From: Bryobacterales bacterium
Lineage (GTDB): Bacteria > Acidobacteriota > Terriglobia > Bryobacterales > Bryobacteraceae
Length of the DNA stretch: 46,422 nucleotides
Assembly: GCA_003164035.1 (NCBI GenBank)
Contig: PLRS01000052.1
Coordinates: 24,968 to 71,389, forward strand
Direction of reading: 5' to 3'
The notes below the pieces were generated by a model. That model searched no databases. It saw only the letters and a program-made list of their open reading frames with translations, and was not told the origin of the DNA. Made by a program: the position numbers and the translations under genes. Positions 15,693 to 24,924 of the stretch are shown here, one piece after another. How positions within the stretch are numbered: the first letter of the stretch is position 1; every line of letters starts with the position of its first letter.

Positions 15693-16526
15693 ATGACGCC
15701 CGAGACGATTGCTGTATCGGCGCTGCCCGCCGTCCCGCTGACGATGGAGGGGGCCAGCGTGCTGCACCAGATGATGAGATTCCGGCGAGCGGCGTGGCGC
15801 GAGCTGACGCCGGCGGCGCAGGCGGAAATCCTGGGCGAGGCCGCGGCGCGGCTGGGCGCGATGGAGCGGCCGGCGGAGGGCAGGCAGAGCGCGCTGTATT
15901 CGCTGCTGGGCCACAAGGGGGACCTGCTTGCGGTACACTTCCGGCGCAGCTTTGAAGAGCTGCAGCAAGCGGAGCTGGCCGTGGCTCGGCTGAAATTGAG
16001 CGATTACCTGGAGCCGACCGGATCGTACCTTTCGGTGGTGGAACTGGGGCTTTACGAATCCACCGCGAAGACTTATGCGGGGCTCGCGGCCAGGGGAATC
16101 GAACCGCATTCGGAAGAGTGGAAGAAGGAAATCGCGGCGGTGTTGGAGCGGCAGCGCAACGCCATGGCGACGCGCTTGTGGCCGGAGATTCCGGCGGCGA
16201 AATATATCTGCTTTTACCCCATGGACCGGCGGCGGGGCGAGACGGCCAACTGGTATCGGGAAACCATGCTGGAGCGGCAGCGCATGATGAGCGAGCACGG
16301 GCTGGTGGGCCGGCGCTACGCGGGCGAGGTGCGGCAGATCATCACCGGGTCGATCGGTTTCGACGATTGGGAGTGGGGCGTGGACCTGTTCGCCGAAGAT
16401 CCGCTGGTGTTCAAGAAGCTGATTTACGAAATGCGCTTCGACGAAGTCAGCGCGGTGTACGCGCTGTTTGGAACGTTCTATGTGGGGTTGCGCGTGCCGG
16501 CGGCGGGGCTGGGCGGGATTGTGTAG
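15693..16526 (+). CDS. hemQ: Coproheme decarboxylase (HemQ), chlorite dismutase family
   Basis: Last step of the coproporphyrin-dependent haem pathway: decarboxylates coproheme III to haem b with peroxide. The body matches HemQ through SYLSVVELGLYESTA, YICFYPMDRRRGE (catalytic Tyr about Y175), EHGLVGRRYAGEV (proximal His about H202), QIITGSIGFDDWEWGVDLF and KKLIYEMRFDEVSAVYALFG. The dismutase-type distal Arg is not evident, as expected for HemQ. The start at 15693 is chosen because TATAAT overlaps the alternative ATG at 15684. Seventeen bases separate it from the next gene. No other haem genes are in the window. Confidence 0.88.
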   Translation: MTPETIAVSALPAVPLTMEGASVLHQMMRFRRAAWRELTPAAQAEILGEAAARLGAMERPAEGRQSALYSLLGHKGDLLAVHFRRSFEELQQAELAVARLKLSDYLEPTGSYLSVVELGLYESTAKTYAGLAARGIEPHSEEWKKEIAAVLERQRNAMATRLWPEIPAAKYICFYPMDRRRGETANWYRETMLERQRMMSEHGLVGRRYAGEVRQIITGSIGFDDWEWGVDLFAEDPLVFKKLIYEMRFDEVSAVYALFGTFYVGLRVPAAGLGGIV

Positions 16527-16543
16527 CGCGGAAGAAATTCAAA

Positions 16544-17290
16544 ATGAAATCACTTTATGAGGTCCTGCGACAGGATTCGGAAGCCGTTCCGGGTTGGCTT
16601 GAGGGATTCCAACCGGGCGATGCGTTTGATCGCGTACAATTCCTCTCTTCACGAGTGGTCTACTATCCAGGCTCGGGCATGGACGGCCACCCGGTGAAGG
16701 TTCTCGGTTCCACCCACGCCGCGCATTGCTTTGTGTATGCCGACTACTCCGTGTCCAAAGAGACCCTGCAGGCCGAACTGGCCCATCTGAGGTATCGGTT
16801 TCGCGGGTACACGACACTGGCCAGGATTCCGCTCGCCGAGCGCGACATAGCGCCACATTCTTGGGTAAAACATGTCCAACCGTCTGAGGTAAAGCCAAGC
16901 GCCTACTCATTTGCTGACGTGCCTCCGTTTGGCTTCCTTGAAATCCTTGACCGTGATCACGGGCTCGACGAGGCGCACGGTGCCCGCAGGCTCGCCGTAC
17001 TGTTTCTTGGGGCGGATGGCTTTGCCGCGTACGATGCGCTCTTCTGCCAGACCAATGGCAATTCACCGTTCGCGGTCGAGGTTGTCGATCATGGATTTGG
17101 CGGTAATTACGACCGGTTCGGCCAGGGGGGATTGCTCGAGAAACTGGCGCGGCGCTGCGGGGTGTTTCCTGCGTGGCTGATTGTCGCGGAGAACACTGAA
17201 CCGTGGGAAGGTTACGACCGCGTGTCCGGGGTCGATGGAGACAGGGGTGGCATGCACAATGACCTTCGGTTCCTGTGGCGGCGCAGATGA
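16544..17290 (+). CDS. Unknown protein downstream of hemQ
   Basis: A 248-residue soluble protein with no signal peptide or membrane segment. I do not recognise the family. Possible conserved-looking blocks are RVVYYPGSGMDGHPVKVLG (34-ish onward), AAHCFVYADYSVSKE, a central ARIPLAERDIAPHSW, LAVLFLGADGFAAYDALFC and VVDHGFGGNYDRFG. His, Asp and Tyr are frequent in these blocks, which might indicate an enzyme, but no known catalytic motif is apparent. The frame is open upstream to 16118, inside hemQ, so that part is ignored; the ATG at 16544 has a weak GGAAGAA site. Close spacing suggests co-transcription with hemQ. Confidence 0.65.
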   Translation: MKSLYEVLRQDSEAVPGWLEGFQPGDAFDRVQFLSSRVVYYPGSGMDGHPVKVLGSTHAAHCFVYADYSVSKETLQAELAHLRYRFRGYTTLARIPLAERDIAPHSWVKHVQPSEVKPSAYSFADVPPFGFLEILDRDHGLDEAHGARRLAVLFLGADGFAAYDALFCQTNGNSPFAVEVVDHGFGGNYDRFGQGGLLEKLARRCGVFPAWLIVAENTEPWEGYDRVSGVDGDRGGMHNDLRFLWRRR

Positions 17291-17311
17291 TCATCAAAAA
17301 CGGGATTCCGG

Positions 17312-17353
17312 AGGAAGGGTTTCCAAGGGGAAAGAAACCGCAGGCTTCCTTCC
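17312..17353 (+). other. Possible stem-loop in the trmFO leader
   Basis: GGAAGG (17313-17318) can pair with CCTTCC (17348-17353), and inside it GTTTC (17319-17323) with GAAAC (17334-17338), leaving a bulge on the 3' side. It lies in the 169-bp gap before trmFO. It could be a terminator remnant or a leader structure; no T-run follows and no known riboswitch was recognised. Confidence 0.25.
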
Positions 17354-17459
17354 CTTTGAGCTACGTCGCAAACTGTTACAGGCCACCCGAGATGCCCGGA
17401 GGCCCCGGGAGCCCGGAGGTTTTGAGATTTCAAATATGTTTGGCTAGTTTTTTGGGTGT

Positions 17460-18830
17460 TTGACATTGCGCGAACCCATCGTCATCATCGGAGGCGGCCT
17501 CGCCGGGGCGGAAGCGGCGTGGCAGGTGGCGCGCCGGGGGACGCGCGCGGCACTGTACGAAATGCGTCCGGGGAAGCCTACGCCGGCGCACCAAACCGGC
17601 AACCTGGCGGAGTTGGTGTGCAGCAATTCGCTCAAGTCCGAACAGGAGTCCACCGCGCCCTGGCTATTGAAGGAAGAATTGCGGCGCATGGATTCGCTGC
17701 TAATTGCGGCGGCCGCGCGCGCCCGAGTTCCCGGCGGGCATGCGCTAACGGTGGACCGCGAACGATTCGGCGCGGAGGTGACCGGCGCCATCGCCGCCGA
17801 GCCGCTGATTGAATTGCGGCGCGAGGAACTGCCCGAAGTGCCGGCCGAGGGGATCGCGATTGTCGCGTCCGGTCCGCTGACCAGCGGGGCGCTGGCCGAT
17901 TCCATAGCGCGGCTGACCGGTTCCGAGCGATTGTACTTTTACGACAGCATCAGCCCGATCGTGGATGCGGAGACGGTGGATACGGGGATCGCCTTCTGGG
18001 CGTCGCGCTACGGCAAGTCGACCGACGGCACCGCCGATTATCTGAATTGCCCGCTGGACCGGGAACAATATGAGCGCTTCGTGGACGCACTGCTGGCGGC
18101 CGAGCCGGCCACGGCGCACATCGCCGAAGACGCGACGCCGTATTTCGAAGCCTGCCTGCCGATCGAGGAGTTGGCGCGGCGCGGACGGGACACGCTGCGT
18201 TTCGGTCCGATGAAGCCGATGGGGCTCACCGATCCGCGCACGGGCAGGCGTCCGTACGCGGTGGTGCAACTGAGGCAGGAGACGGGGCGGGCGTCGAGCT
18301 TCAACCTGGTGGGATTTCAGAACCACATGAAATTCGGCGACCAGGCGCGCGTGCTGCGCATGATACCCGGCCTCGCGGGCGCCGAATTTCTGCGCTATGG
18401 GCAAATTCACCGCAACACGTATATCGACGCGCCGGCGCTGCTATCGGATACGCTGCAGCTTCGTGCGCGGCCGGAAGTGTTTTTCGCCGGGCAGATTTCG
18501 GGCGTCGAAGGATACGTGGAAGCCATCGCCACGGGGCTGATGGCGGGGATGCACGCGGCGGCGCTGGCCTCAGGCGTTCAGCCACGGCCGCTGCCGCGCG
18601 CGACGGCGCTGGGCTCGCTGACGCACTACATTTCCGGCGCCGACAGCGGCAACTACCAGCCCGCCAACATCACCTTCGATCTGCTGCCGCAGTTGGGCGA
18701 AGCGGCGCGCGAGCGGCTGCGGCGAGACAAATTGGCCCGCCACGCCGAAGTTTGCCGGCGCGCGCTGGAGGCGCTGGGTGGGTACATGAGCGGGTACGGC
18801 AACGCCGAGTACAGCTACGCCGATGTGTGA
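17460..18830 (+). CDS. trmFO: Folate-dependent tRNA (uracil-54-C5)-methyltransferase TrmFO
   Basis: Makes ribothymidine-54 in the T-loop of tRNAs using methylene-tetrahydrofolate and FAD. The N-terminal FAD fold begins IVIIGGGLAGAEAAWQ, followed by the family signatures YEMRPGKPTPAHQTGNLAELVCSN (read as EMRP...AHQTG...LAELVCSNSLKS), YDSISPIVDAE, RMIPGLAGAEFLRYGQIHRN and GVEGYVEAIATGLMAG. Length 456 is normal. The start is a TTG at 17460, with another TTG two codons later; no ATG fits, so the start is uncertain by two codons. It overlaps xerC by 8 bp. The trmFO-xerC pairing is also known in Firmicutes. Confidence 0.96.
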   Translation: MTLREPIVIIGGGLAGAEAAWQVARRGTRAALYEMRPGKPTPAHQTGNLAELVCSNSLKSEQESTAPWLLKEELRRMDSLLIAAAARARVPGGHALTVDRERFGAEVTGAIAAEPLIELRREELPEVPAEGIAIVASGPLTSGALADSIARLTGSERLYFYDSISPIVDAETVDTGIAFWASRYGKSTDGTADYLNCPLDREQYERFVDALLAAEPATAHIAEDATPYFEACLPIEELARRGRDTLRFGPMKPMGLTDPRTGRRPYAVVQLRQETGRASSFNLVGFQNHMKFGDQARVLRMIPGLAGAEFLRYGQIHRNTYIDAPALLSDTLQLRARPEVFFAGQISGVEGYVEAIATGLMAGMHAAALASGVQPRPLPRATALGSLTHYISGADSGNYQPANITFDLLPQLGEAARERLRRDKLARHAEVCRRALEALGGYMSGYGNAEYSYADV

Positions 18831-19746
18831 GTTGGAACAGGCGATCGGCCGATATCTGGACGAGCTGGTGCGAGAGGGCTCGTCGCCGCACTCGTTCAAA
18901 GCGTACGAGGGCGATCTGCGCCAGTTTCTAGAGTTTCTATCGCCGCCCGGTCTGGAGCCGCCGGCGCCGGCGGCGATCGATCTGCTGAACTTGCGCGAGT
19001 GGATGCTGTGGCTGTATGGGAAACGCCTGAGCGCGGTCAGCATCCGTCGCAAGCTGGCCGCGGTGCGGGGGCTGTTTCGATTCCTGCATCGCGAGGGAGT
19101 GGTGGCTGCCAACCTGGCACGGCTGCTGCGCACGCCCAAAGCGCCGCAAAAGCTGCCCGACGTGCCGACCCCGGAAAAGACCAACGAGCTGCTGAACGCG
19201 GTGGCGGCCGATAAGTTGGAGCGGCCCTTTCCAGCGCGCGACCGCGCCATTTTCGAGGTGCTGTACGGCTGCGGCGTGCGGGTGAGCGAGCTGGCGGGGT
19301 TAAACCTGGAGGACATCGACCGCACGGAGCACTGGATTCGCGTGCGCGGCAAGGGCCGCAAGGAACGCCAGGTGCCGCTGCCGCGCCAGGCGGCCGAAGC
19401 GATGGAGCGGTACCTGGCCGAACGGCCCGTGGTGCGCGACGATGCCGCGGTATTCTTGAACCACCGCGGCGTGCGCCTGACCACGCGGGGCATCCATGGC
19501 ATCGTGAAGTTCTACGCCACGCAGCTTGGACAGGACTCGTCGCTGCATCCACACACCTTCCGGCACGCTTACGCCACTCACCTTTTGGCGGATGGCGCGG
19601 ACCTGCGCGCGATTCAGGAATTGCTGGGGCACGCGCGGCTTTCCACCACGCAGAAATATACGCAAGTGGCGCTGACGGATCTGATGGCGGTGTACGACCG
19701 CGCGCACCCGAAATCGCGAGCGAAGCGCGACTCGACCGGATCATGA
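18823..19746 (+). CDS. xerC: Tyrosine recombinase XerC
   Basis: Site-specific recombinase that with XerD resolves chromosome dimers at dif. Typical length, 307 residues. The N-terminal SAM-like DNA-binding domain spans about 1-110; the catalytic domain has R153 (GCGVRVSELAGL), a Lys near 177 (RGKGRKERQVPL), H244 and R247 (HPHTFRHAYATHLL), H270 (LLGHARLSTT) and the nucleophile Y279 (QKYTQV). All catalytic residues are present. It overlaps trmFO at its 5' end and the MATE gene by 4 bp (ATGA) at its 3' end. Synteny with trmFO argues for the housekeeping enzyme, not a mobile-element integrase. Confidence 0.94.
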   Translation: MCELEQAIGRYLDELVREGSSPHSFKAYEGDLRQFLEFLSPPGLEPPAPAAIDLLNLREWMLWLYGKRLSAVSIRRKLAAVRGLFRFLHREGVVAANLARLLRTPKAPQKLPDVPTPEKTNELLNAVAADKLERPFPARDRAIFEVLYGCGVRVSELAGLNLEDIDRTEHWIRVRGKGRKERQVPLPRQAAEAMERYLAERPVVRDDAAVFLNHRGVRLTTRGIHGIVKFYATQLGQDSSLHPHTFRHAYATHLLADGADLRAIQELLGHARLSTTQKYTQVALTDLMAVYDRAHPKSRAKRDSTGS

Positions 19747-21077
19747 TACCGGTGCGATGGCGCGAGTTGCGGCGCGAAATCCCGCCCACGCTGCGGATGG
19801 GCGTGCCGCTGGCGCTGGCCGAGCTGGGATGGATGGCCATGGGGGTGGTGGACATCGTGATGGCCGGCCGGTTGGGCGCCGCGGCGATGGGCGCCGGCAG
19901 CCTGGGAACGATGCTGTTCTACCCCATCGCCATTTGCGGCACCGGCCTGCTGCTGGGCATGGACACCCTGGCGGCGCAGGCGGTTGGCGCGGGCAAGCCG
20001 GAAGATGCCCGGCGCGCGCTGGCCAATGGCTGCTGGCTCGCGCTCGGGTTGACCCCGCTGGTGGCGCTCGGGATCTTAGGCTTGATTCCGCTGTTGAGAA
20101 TGGCCCGGGTGCAGCCGCGCGTGCTGGAGCTGTGCGTACCGTATTTGAAAGCGCTGGTGTGGGGGCTGCCGCTGCTGCTGTTCTATTCGGCGTTTCGCCG
20201 CTACCTGCAGGCGGTGGATGTGGTGAAACCGGTGACGTTCGCGCTGGTGAGCGCCAACCTGGTGAACCTGGGCGGCAACTGGGCGTTGATGTTCGGGCAT
20301 TGGGGCGCGCCGGCGATGGGGCTGGAGGGTTCCGGATGGTCGACCTCGATTGCGCGCGGATATATGGCCGCCGTTCTGCTGGGGACCGTATGGTGGCACG
20401 AACGCCGGGCGGGCCGGTTCCCCTGGCGGCCCCGGTGGAGGCTGGTGCGGAGGCTGGTAACGCTGGGTCTGCCGGCGGCGCTGCAGATTCTGTTTGAAGG
20501 CGCGGTGTTCGGCCTGGTGACGGTGCTGGCGGCGCGGTTGGACGAAGCCTCGCTGGCGGCGCACAGCTTGGCCATCAACGTGGTTTCGACGACATATATG
20601 GTGCCGCTGGGGGTGAGCTCGGCGGCGGCCGTGCGGGTAGGCCAAGCCATTGGGGCGCGGGATTACCGGGGAGCGGCGGCGCGCGGATGGGCGGCGCTAC
20701 TGGTGAGCGGGGGATTCATGGCGGCCTGCGGAGTGGGGCTGTGGACGGCGCCGTCCACCATCGTCCGCATGTATACCGGCGACCCGGCGGTGCTCTCGAC
20801 CGGAGCCCTGCTGCTGGGCATCGCGGCATTTTTCGAGCTCTTCGACGGGCTGCAGGTCACCGCCACCGGAGCGCTGCGCGGCCTGGGCGATACGCACACG
20901 GCCATGCTGGCGCACCTGGTGGGTTACTGGGTGGTGGGCCTACCGGTGGCTTATGTTCTGTGCTTCCCGATGGGATGGGGCGCGGCGGGGATCTGGGTAG
21001 GGCTGAGCGCCGCGCTGATTCTGATCGGCCTGATCCTGGTCCCGGCCTGGCACCGGCGGGCGAGCCGGGCGGGCTAG
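19743..21077 (+). CDS. MATE-family multidrug/cation exporter
   Basis: An inner-membrane antiporter of the MATE family, 444 residues with about 12 hydrophobic helices in two similar halves. The start is MIPVRWRELRREIPPTLRMG, and the first helices carry the typical LALAELGWMAMGVVDIVMAGRLG and a GMDTLAAQAVGAG motif. The second half repeats it (LPAALQILFEGAVFG ... AVRVGQAIGARDYRGA). Start and xerC stop overlap by four bases (ATGA), so trmFO, xerC and this gene form one tightly coupled unit. The exported compound cannot be predicted. Confidence 0.9.
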   Translation: MIPVRWRELRREIPPTLRMGVPLALAELGWMAMGVVDIVMAGRLGAAAMGAGSLGTMLFYPIAICGTGLLLGMDTLAAQAVGAGKPEDARRALANGCWLALGLTPLVALGILGLIPLLRMARVQPRVLELCVPYLKALVWGLPLLLFYSAFRRYLQAVDVVKPVTFALVSANLVNLGGNWALMFGHWGAPAMGLEGSGWSTSIARGYMAAVLLGTVWWHERRAGRFPWRPRWRLVRRLVTLGLPAALQILFEGAVFGLVTVLAARLDEASLAAHSLAINVVSTTYMVPLGVSSAAAVRVGQAIGARDYRGAAARGWAALLVSGGFMAACGVGLWTAPSTIVRMYTGDPAVLSTGALLLGIAAFFELFDGLQVTATGALRGLGDTHTAMLAHLVGYWVVGLPVAYVLCFPMGWGAAGIWVGLSAALILIGLILVPAWHRRASRAG

Positions 21078-21202
21078 GCCGGGTCGGGTCGCGGCACGGC
21101 GAGCTGCGATCCCGCGGTGGTTTGTGGCCGGTGTCGCACCACGGCGGTAAGGGCGCCGGCCGCTGCAGAATCCGGGGCGCGGCGGGTATCATGGGTTCGG
21201 CG

Positions 21203-21616
21203 CTATTGCAAGGGCGAGTCTGCCGGATGGGTCGATTCGTCCGTGCGGGGAAGGTCCATGTATCGCCGCACGGTACCGACGAAGGTCCGGGTGTTAATCG
21301 GCTTGGTAATGTAACCGTCGCAACCCGCCGCCCGTGCATTCCGCTTGTCCGCCTCCATGGCATAGGCCGACAACGCCACGATGATCACACCCCGCAACGA
21401 GGGGTCCCGGCGCAACCGGCGCGTTAGTGCCAGGCCATCCATTTCGGGTAGCTGGACATCCATGAGAATCAATTTCGGACGGAAGGTTTCGAGGAGCGAA
21501 AGAGCCTGCGCGGCATTCTCGGCCATCCGCACCTCGAAGCCTTCGCATTCGAGCAGGATCTGGGTCAGATCCCGATTATCGGCATTATCGTCCACTACCA
21601 GAATCGATTCATCCAT
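21203..21616 (-). CDS. Stand-alone response regulator receiver (DivK/CheY-like)
   Basis: A 137-residue single REC domain. The acidic pocket is ILVVDDNADN, the phosphoacceptor is D53 in LILMDVQLPEMDG, the switch Ser/Thr is in IIVALSAYAM and the conserved Lys is in GYITKPIN. There is no output domain; a 15-residue tail follows (RTDESTHPADSPLQ). It is the last gene of the minus-strand kinase operon and overlaps the end of the hybrid kinase gene by 8 bp, so it is likely that kinase's phosphate acceptor (inference). Confidence 0.93.
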   Translation of the reverse strand: MDESILVVDDNADNRDLTQILLECEGFEVRMAENAAQALSLLETFRPKLILMDVQLPEMDGLALTRRLRRDPSLRGVIIVALSAYAMEADKRNARAAGCDGYITKPINTRTFVGTVRRYMDLPRTDESTHPADSPLQ

Positions 21617-24458
21617 TGATCGTCTTCCCCGTTCTCATCGGAACACCAAGCCCTGTCAGCGCCGCCAGGAGACGGTCCGGATGAATCGGCTTGGTGAGAA
21701 AGCCTTGCACTTCAATCGGACTCTTTATGTCCTCCGGCCCGCAACTCGAAATCACGATCACGGGAGTGTTCTTCTGCGTTTCCAACGAACGAATCCGCGC
21801 CAGCAGCTCCCATCCCGGCCCATCCGGCAGCACGAGATCGAGTGTTACGGCGTCAAACGGTTCCTCCCTGCACTTGTCGATCGCTTCGGCGCCATTGGCG
21901 GCCACCTCGACAAGATAGCCGTTCGACTGCAGGATATTCGTCAGCAGAAACCGGTCCACGTAGTGATCGTCGACGATCAGTATTTTGGCGATCCTGCCGC
22001 CGGCCGTCAAAGGCGCACGCGGCAGGATGGCGAAGAAAGTGCTGCCTTCGCCGAGCCTGCTGGCCACTCCGACCCGGCCCCCCTGGGCTTCGACGATGCG
22101 CTTGGTCAGCGCCAGGCCAAGTCCCGTGCCTTGAAAGCGCTTGGCCGCGGTCGCGTCCAGTTGGTGGAACTTGACGAACAATTGCGCCATGTCTGTTTCC
22201 GAGATTCCCGGTCCCGTGTCGGACACCTCCAGGCGAAACTCGGTGGCACTTTCGGATTTCGCGCGGACCGCGACACAGCCTTTTCCGTCGGTGAATTTCA
22301 ACGCATTCGACAGATAGTTGTAGAGGACTTGGCGGAGGCGGCCGGCGTCGATCGTCACCTCGTCCGCATCCGCCTCGATTTCGGTTTCGATCCGGATCTG
22401 CTTGCTGGCGGCCAGCGCGCCCAGTATGTCCGTCACTTCCTGGACGATATCAGAAATGAACAGGCGCTCGGGGCGAAACTCCATTTGTCCGGCTTCGACC
22501 TTACTGAGGTCCAACACCCCATTAATCAACTGGAGCAGGTGCGAAGCGCTGGCGTGGATGCGGCCGACATACTCACGGGGACGAGCCGGCAGAGCGCCGA
22601 GTTTGCCGTCGAAAAGCAACTCGCTGAATCCGATGATCCCGTTCAGCGGCGACCTTAACTCGTGGGACATATTCGCCAAGAACTCGCTTTTCAGGCGGCT
22701 GGCGTCTTCGATCCGGCGGCTTCGCTCTTCGAGAATCAGATTCTGACTGCGCAGTTGTTCCTCGAGTTGCTTCAGCTCGGTGATGTCGCTCATGGCCGCG
22801 AACACCAGGCCCTGATCGAGCGCCGGCGTGGCACATCCCACCAGCCACTTGCAAGATCCGTCCTTCGAAAGAAACCGCAGTTCCAGGTTTCGTATGGCAG
22901 CTCCCGAATTCAGGCGCTGGTAAGCCTCCACTACAAGGTGCCGGTCTTCCGGGTGAACGAACTCGACCCACGGCTTGGAACATATCTCCGCCGCGCTGAA
23001 CCCCAGCATCTTTTCCCACGACGGGTTCAGGCGTTGCATCCATCCATTCCGATCGGAGATGCACAGCAGATCGAGCGCGAGCGCGAAGAACTGATCGAGT
23101 TGGCTGGCAACTCGCCGGCGCATTCGCTCGGCCTCGATGGCTCCCAGCGCAAACGACACATCGGCGGCAAGTTCCGCCAGCAAGGAAACGTTGTCCGAGT
23201 CGAAGAAGTTCGTTTCGGCGGCATAGATCGAGATGGCGCCGATGGCCCGGCCTGGGCCTGCAATCGGAAAGGCCGCCATGGACCGGAAGGATCGTTGCCG
23301 GGCCCGGTCGAGCCAGGGCGCCAGGGAGGCGTCGGCGACCAGGTCGTTGCAGACGACGTACCGATTTTGGCGGATCGCTTTGCCCGTCGGCCCGGAGCCT
23401 TCAGGATCCAATCCGGTGGTAATGCGGATGCCGTCCAGGTACCGCTCCCGCGGGGGCCAACTGGCGCACGGAGTCACTACTCCGGGGCCGGGGTTCGCCA
23501 ATCCGACCCAGGCCATTTGAAAGCCGCCTTCCTGGACGATAATTCGGCATATCTCTTCGAAAAGCGCACCGCTCTCGTGCGTCCGCGCGATGGCCTGATT
23601 GGCGTGCATCAGGACGGAGTACAACCGGTTCAACTGCTCGATTCGGCGCTCGGCGGCGTGGCGTTCGGTGATGTTTTCGGCGATCACCTCGAGACAGCTC
23701 GGAGCCCCGCGGTCGTCGCGCAGGAGCCGCCCGGCTAGCCGGACAAGAAGACGCGAGCCATTCTTGCGCTTCCACCCGACCTGGCACTCCACTACCCCCC
23801 AGGCGGCGCCGCTGTCCCGCAAAAGAGAGAGAGATCCCGAGTCCAGCGCGACGCCTCCGGCGGCGCTGCCCGCGATCAAATCGGCGGCCGAATCGTAGCC
23901 GAGCATCCCGGCCAGTGCGGCATTCGCGTCCAGCAAGCGTCCGTCCTCGGCGCTCAACCGGAGGATGCCACAGGGAGCGCTCTGAATCAGAGAGCGATAA
24001 CTGGCCTCGGAAGACCGAAGCCGCTCCTCCGCTAACTTCCGCTCGTCCTTGAGGCGTTCCTCTTTCCGCGCGCGGCGGACGGCAAAAGGGAGACGGGTGA
24101 GGCGATCCTTCAGAACGTAGTCCGCCACCCCCCGTTTCAGGCACTCGATGGCCTTTTCGTCGCCCAGCGCGCCGGTCACCAGAATGAACGGCGTCTGAAT
24201 CCCCTCGGATCTCATCAATTCGAAAACATCCATGCCGGTAGCCGCCGGCATGCGGTAATCCGACAGGACCACGTCATAGTGCATCTTGCTCGCGTGCGCG
24301 ATCACTTCGTCGGGCGTGACCGCCACGTCCCACTGCACATCGAAACCGGCGGACCTTAGCGCACCGAGGGACAGTTCCACATCCTCGTCGCAGTCTTCAA
24401 AAAAGAGCACCCTGAGCGGGCTCCTGGCGGTTTCCTCAACCACGCGTCCGGATCGCAT
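21609..24458 (-). CDS. Soluble hybrid histidine kinase REC-PAS-GAF-PAS-HisKA-HATPase-REC
   Basis: A 949-residue cytoplasmic kinase with no membrane helix. Order: REC (15-130, D67 in VVLSDYRMPA), PAS (about 145-265), GAF (about 285-440), PAS (about 450-565), coiled coil, HisKA with H599 (NMSHELRSPLNG), HATPase (N-box NYLSNALKF, DTGPGIS, GTGLGLAL at 777-784), and C-terminal REC (825-935, D874 in VTLDLVLPDG). Both receivers keep Asp and Lys, so it can take phosphate from another kinase and pass it on. It overlaps the upstream receiver gene by 23 bp and the downstream one by 8 bp. Signals are unknown; GAF and PAS suggest small-molecule or redox sensing. Confidence 0.93.
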   Translation of the reverse strand: MRSGRVVEETARSPLRVLFFEDCDEDVELSLGALRSAGFDVQWDVAVTPDEVIAHASKMHYDVVLSDYRMPAATGMDVFELMRSEGIQTPFILVTGALGDEKAIECLKRGVADYVLKDRLTRLPFAVRRARKEERLKDERKLAEERLRSSEASYRSLIQSAPCGILRLSAEDGRLLDANAALAGMLGYDSAADLIAGSAAGGVALDSGSLSLLRDSGAAWGVVECQVGWKRKNGSRLLVRLAGRLLRDDRGAPSCLEVIAENITERHAAERRIEQLNRLYSVLMHANQAIARTHESGALFEEICRIIVQEGGFQMAWVGLANPGPGVVTPCASWPPRERYLDGIRITTGLDPEGSGPTGKAIRQNRYVVCNDLVADASLAPWLDRARQRSFRSMAAFPIAGPGRAIGAISIYAAETNFFDSDNVSLLAELAADVSFALGAIEAERMRRRVASQLDQFFALALDLLCISDRNGWMQRLNPSWEKMLGFSAAEICSKPWVEFVHPEDRHLVVEAYQRLNSGAAIRNLELRFLSKDGSCKWLVGCATPALDQGLVFAAMSDITELKQLEEQLRSQNLILEERSRRIEDASRLKSEFLANMSHELRSPLNGIIGFSELLFDGKLGALPARPREYVGRIHASASHLLQLINGVLDLSKVEAGQMEFRPERLFISDIVQEVTDILGALAASKQIRIETEIEADADEVTIDAGRLRQVLYNYLSNALKFTDGKGCVAVRAKSESATEFRLEVSDTGPGISETDMAQLFVKFHQLDATAAKRFQGTGLGLALTKRIVEAQGGRVGVASRLGEGSTFFAILPRAPLTAGGRIAKILIVDDHYVDRFLLTNILQSNGYLVEVAANGAEAIDKCREEPFDAVTLDLVLPDGPGWELLARIRSLETQKNTPVIVISSCGPEDIKSPIEVQGFLTKPIHPDRLLAALTGLGVPMRTGKTING

Positions 24459-24924
24459 CCTGCGTGCCTCCGTGAAAAGCCATTTGGGGCGGCGGCTCGT
24501 TCACCAGCAGCCAGTAAAAGCCGAGCCGTTTGATGACCGCCCGAAACTGATCGAAATCGACGGGTTTTTGAATATAACTGTTGACCCCCGACTGATAGCT
24601 CCGCACCAGGTCCTGTTCCTGCTTGGAAGATGTCAGGACGACCACGGGCAGGGCCTTGGTGCGCGGATCGCTCTTAAGCTGTTTGAGCACCTCCAGTCCG
24701 TCCACCTTGGGAAGTTTCAGGTCCAACAGGATGAGCTTGGGACGGCAGTCCGGGTCGCGCCCGCCGTGCGCGCCCCGGCAGAAAAGGAAATCCAAGGCCT
24801 CTTCTCCGTCGCGGGCAACGAATATCCGATTGCCGACGCGCTCCTCGCTTAACGAATGCATGGTCAATTCCAGATCGTCGGAATCGTCTTCGACCAGCAG
24901 GATTTCGATTTGGTCTCCCGACAT
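24436..24924 (-). CDS. Rcp1-like single-domain response regulator
   Basis: A 162-residue receiver of the type found next to phytochrome-like and PAS kinases. Features: ILLVEDDSDDLELT, a long loop ALDFLFCRGAHGG, phosphoacceptor D68 in LILLDLKLPKVDG, VVVLTSSKQEQD and the Lys in YIQKPVDFDQF. The C-terminus adds about 25 residues of no recognised fold. Its start overlaps the stop of the CHASE kinase by one base, making that kinase the probable phosphodonor. Its final 23 bp are shared with the hybrid kinase start. Confidence 0.92.
   Translation of the reverse strand: MSGDQIEILLVEDDSDDLELTMHSLSEERVGNRIFVARDGEEALDFLFCRGAHGGRDPDCRPKLILLDLKLPKVDGLEVLKQLKSDPRTKALPVVVLTSSKQEQDLVRSYQSGVNSYIQKPVDFDQFRAVIKRLGFYWLLVNEPPPQMAFHGGTQDAIRTRG

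Noticed and set aside
18823-19746. XerC-like recombinase as the integrase of a mobile element
   Set aside because: It overlaps trmFO in a housekeeping arrangement, no att sites or cargo are evident, and the tRNA-Gly gene is 20 kb away.
22662-23738. Long plus-strand open frames opposite the hybrid kinase (also 21381-22658)
   Set aside because: They are antisense shadows of a kinase whose every domain is recognisable; no start signals or family motifs were found.
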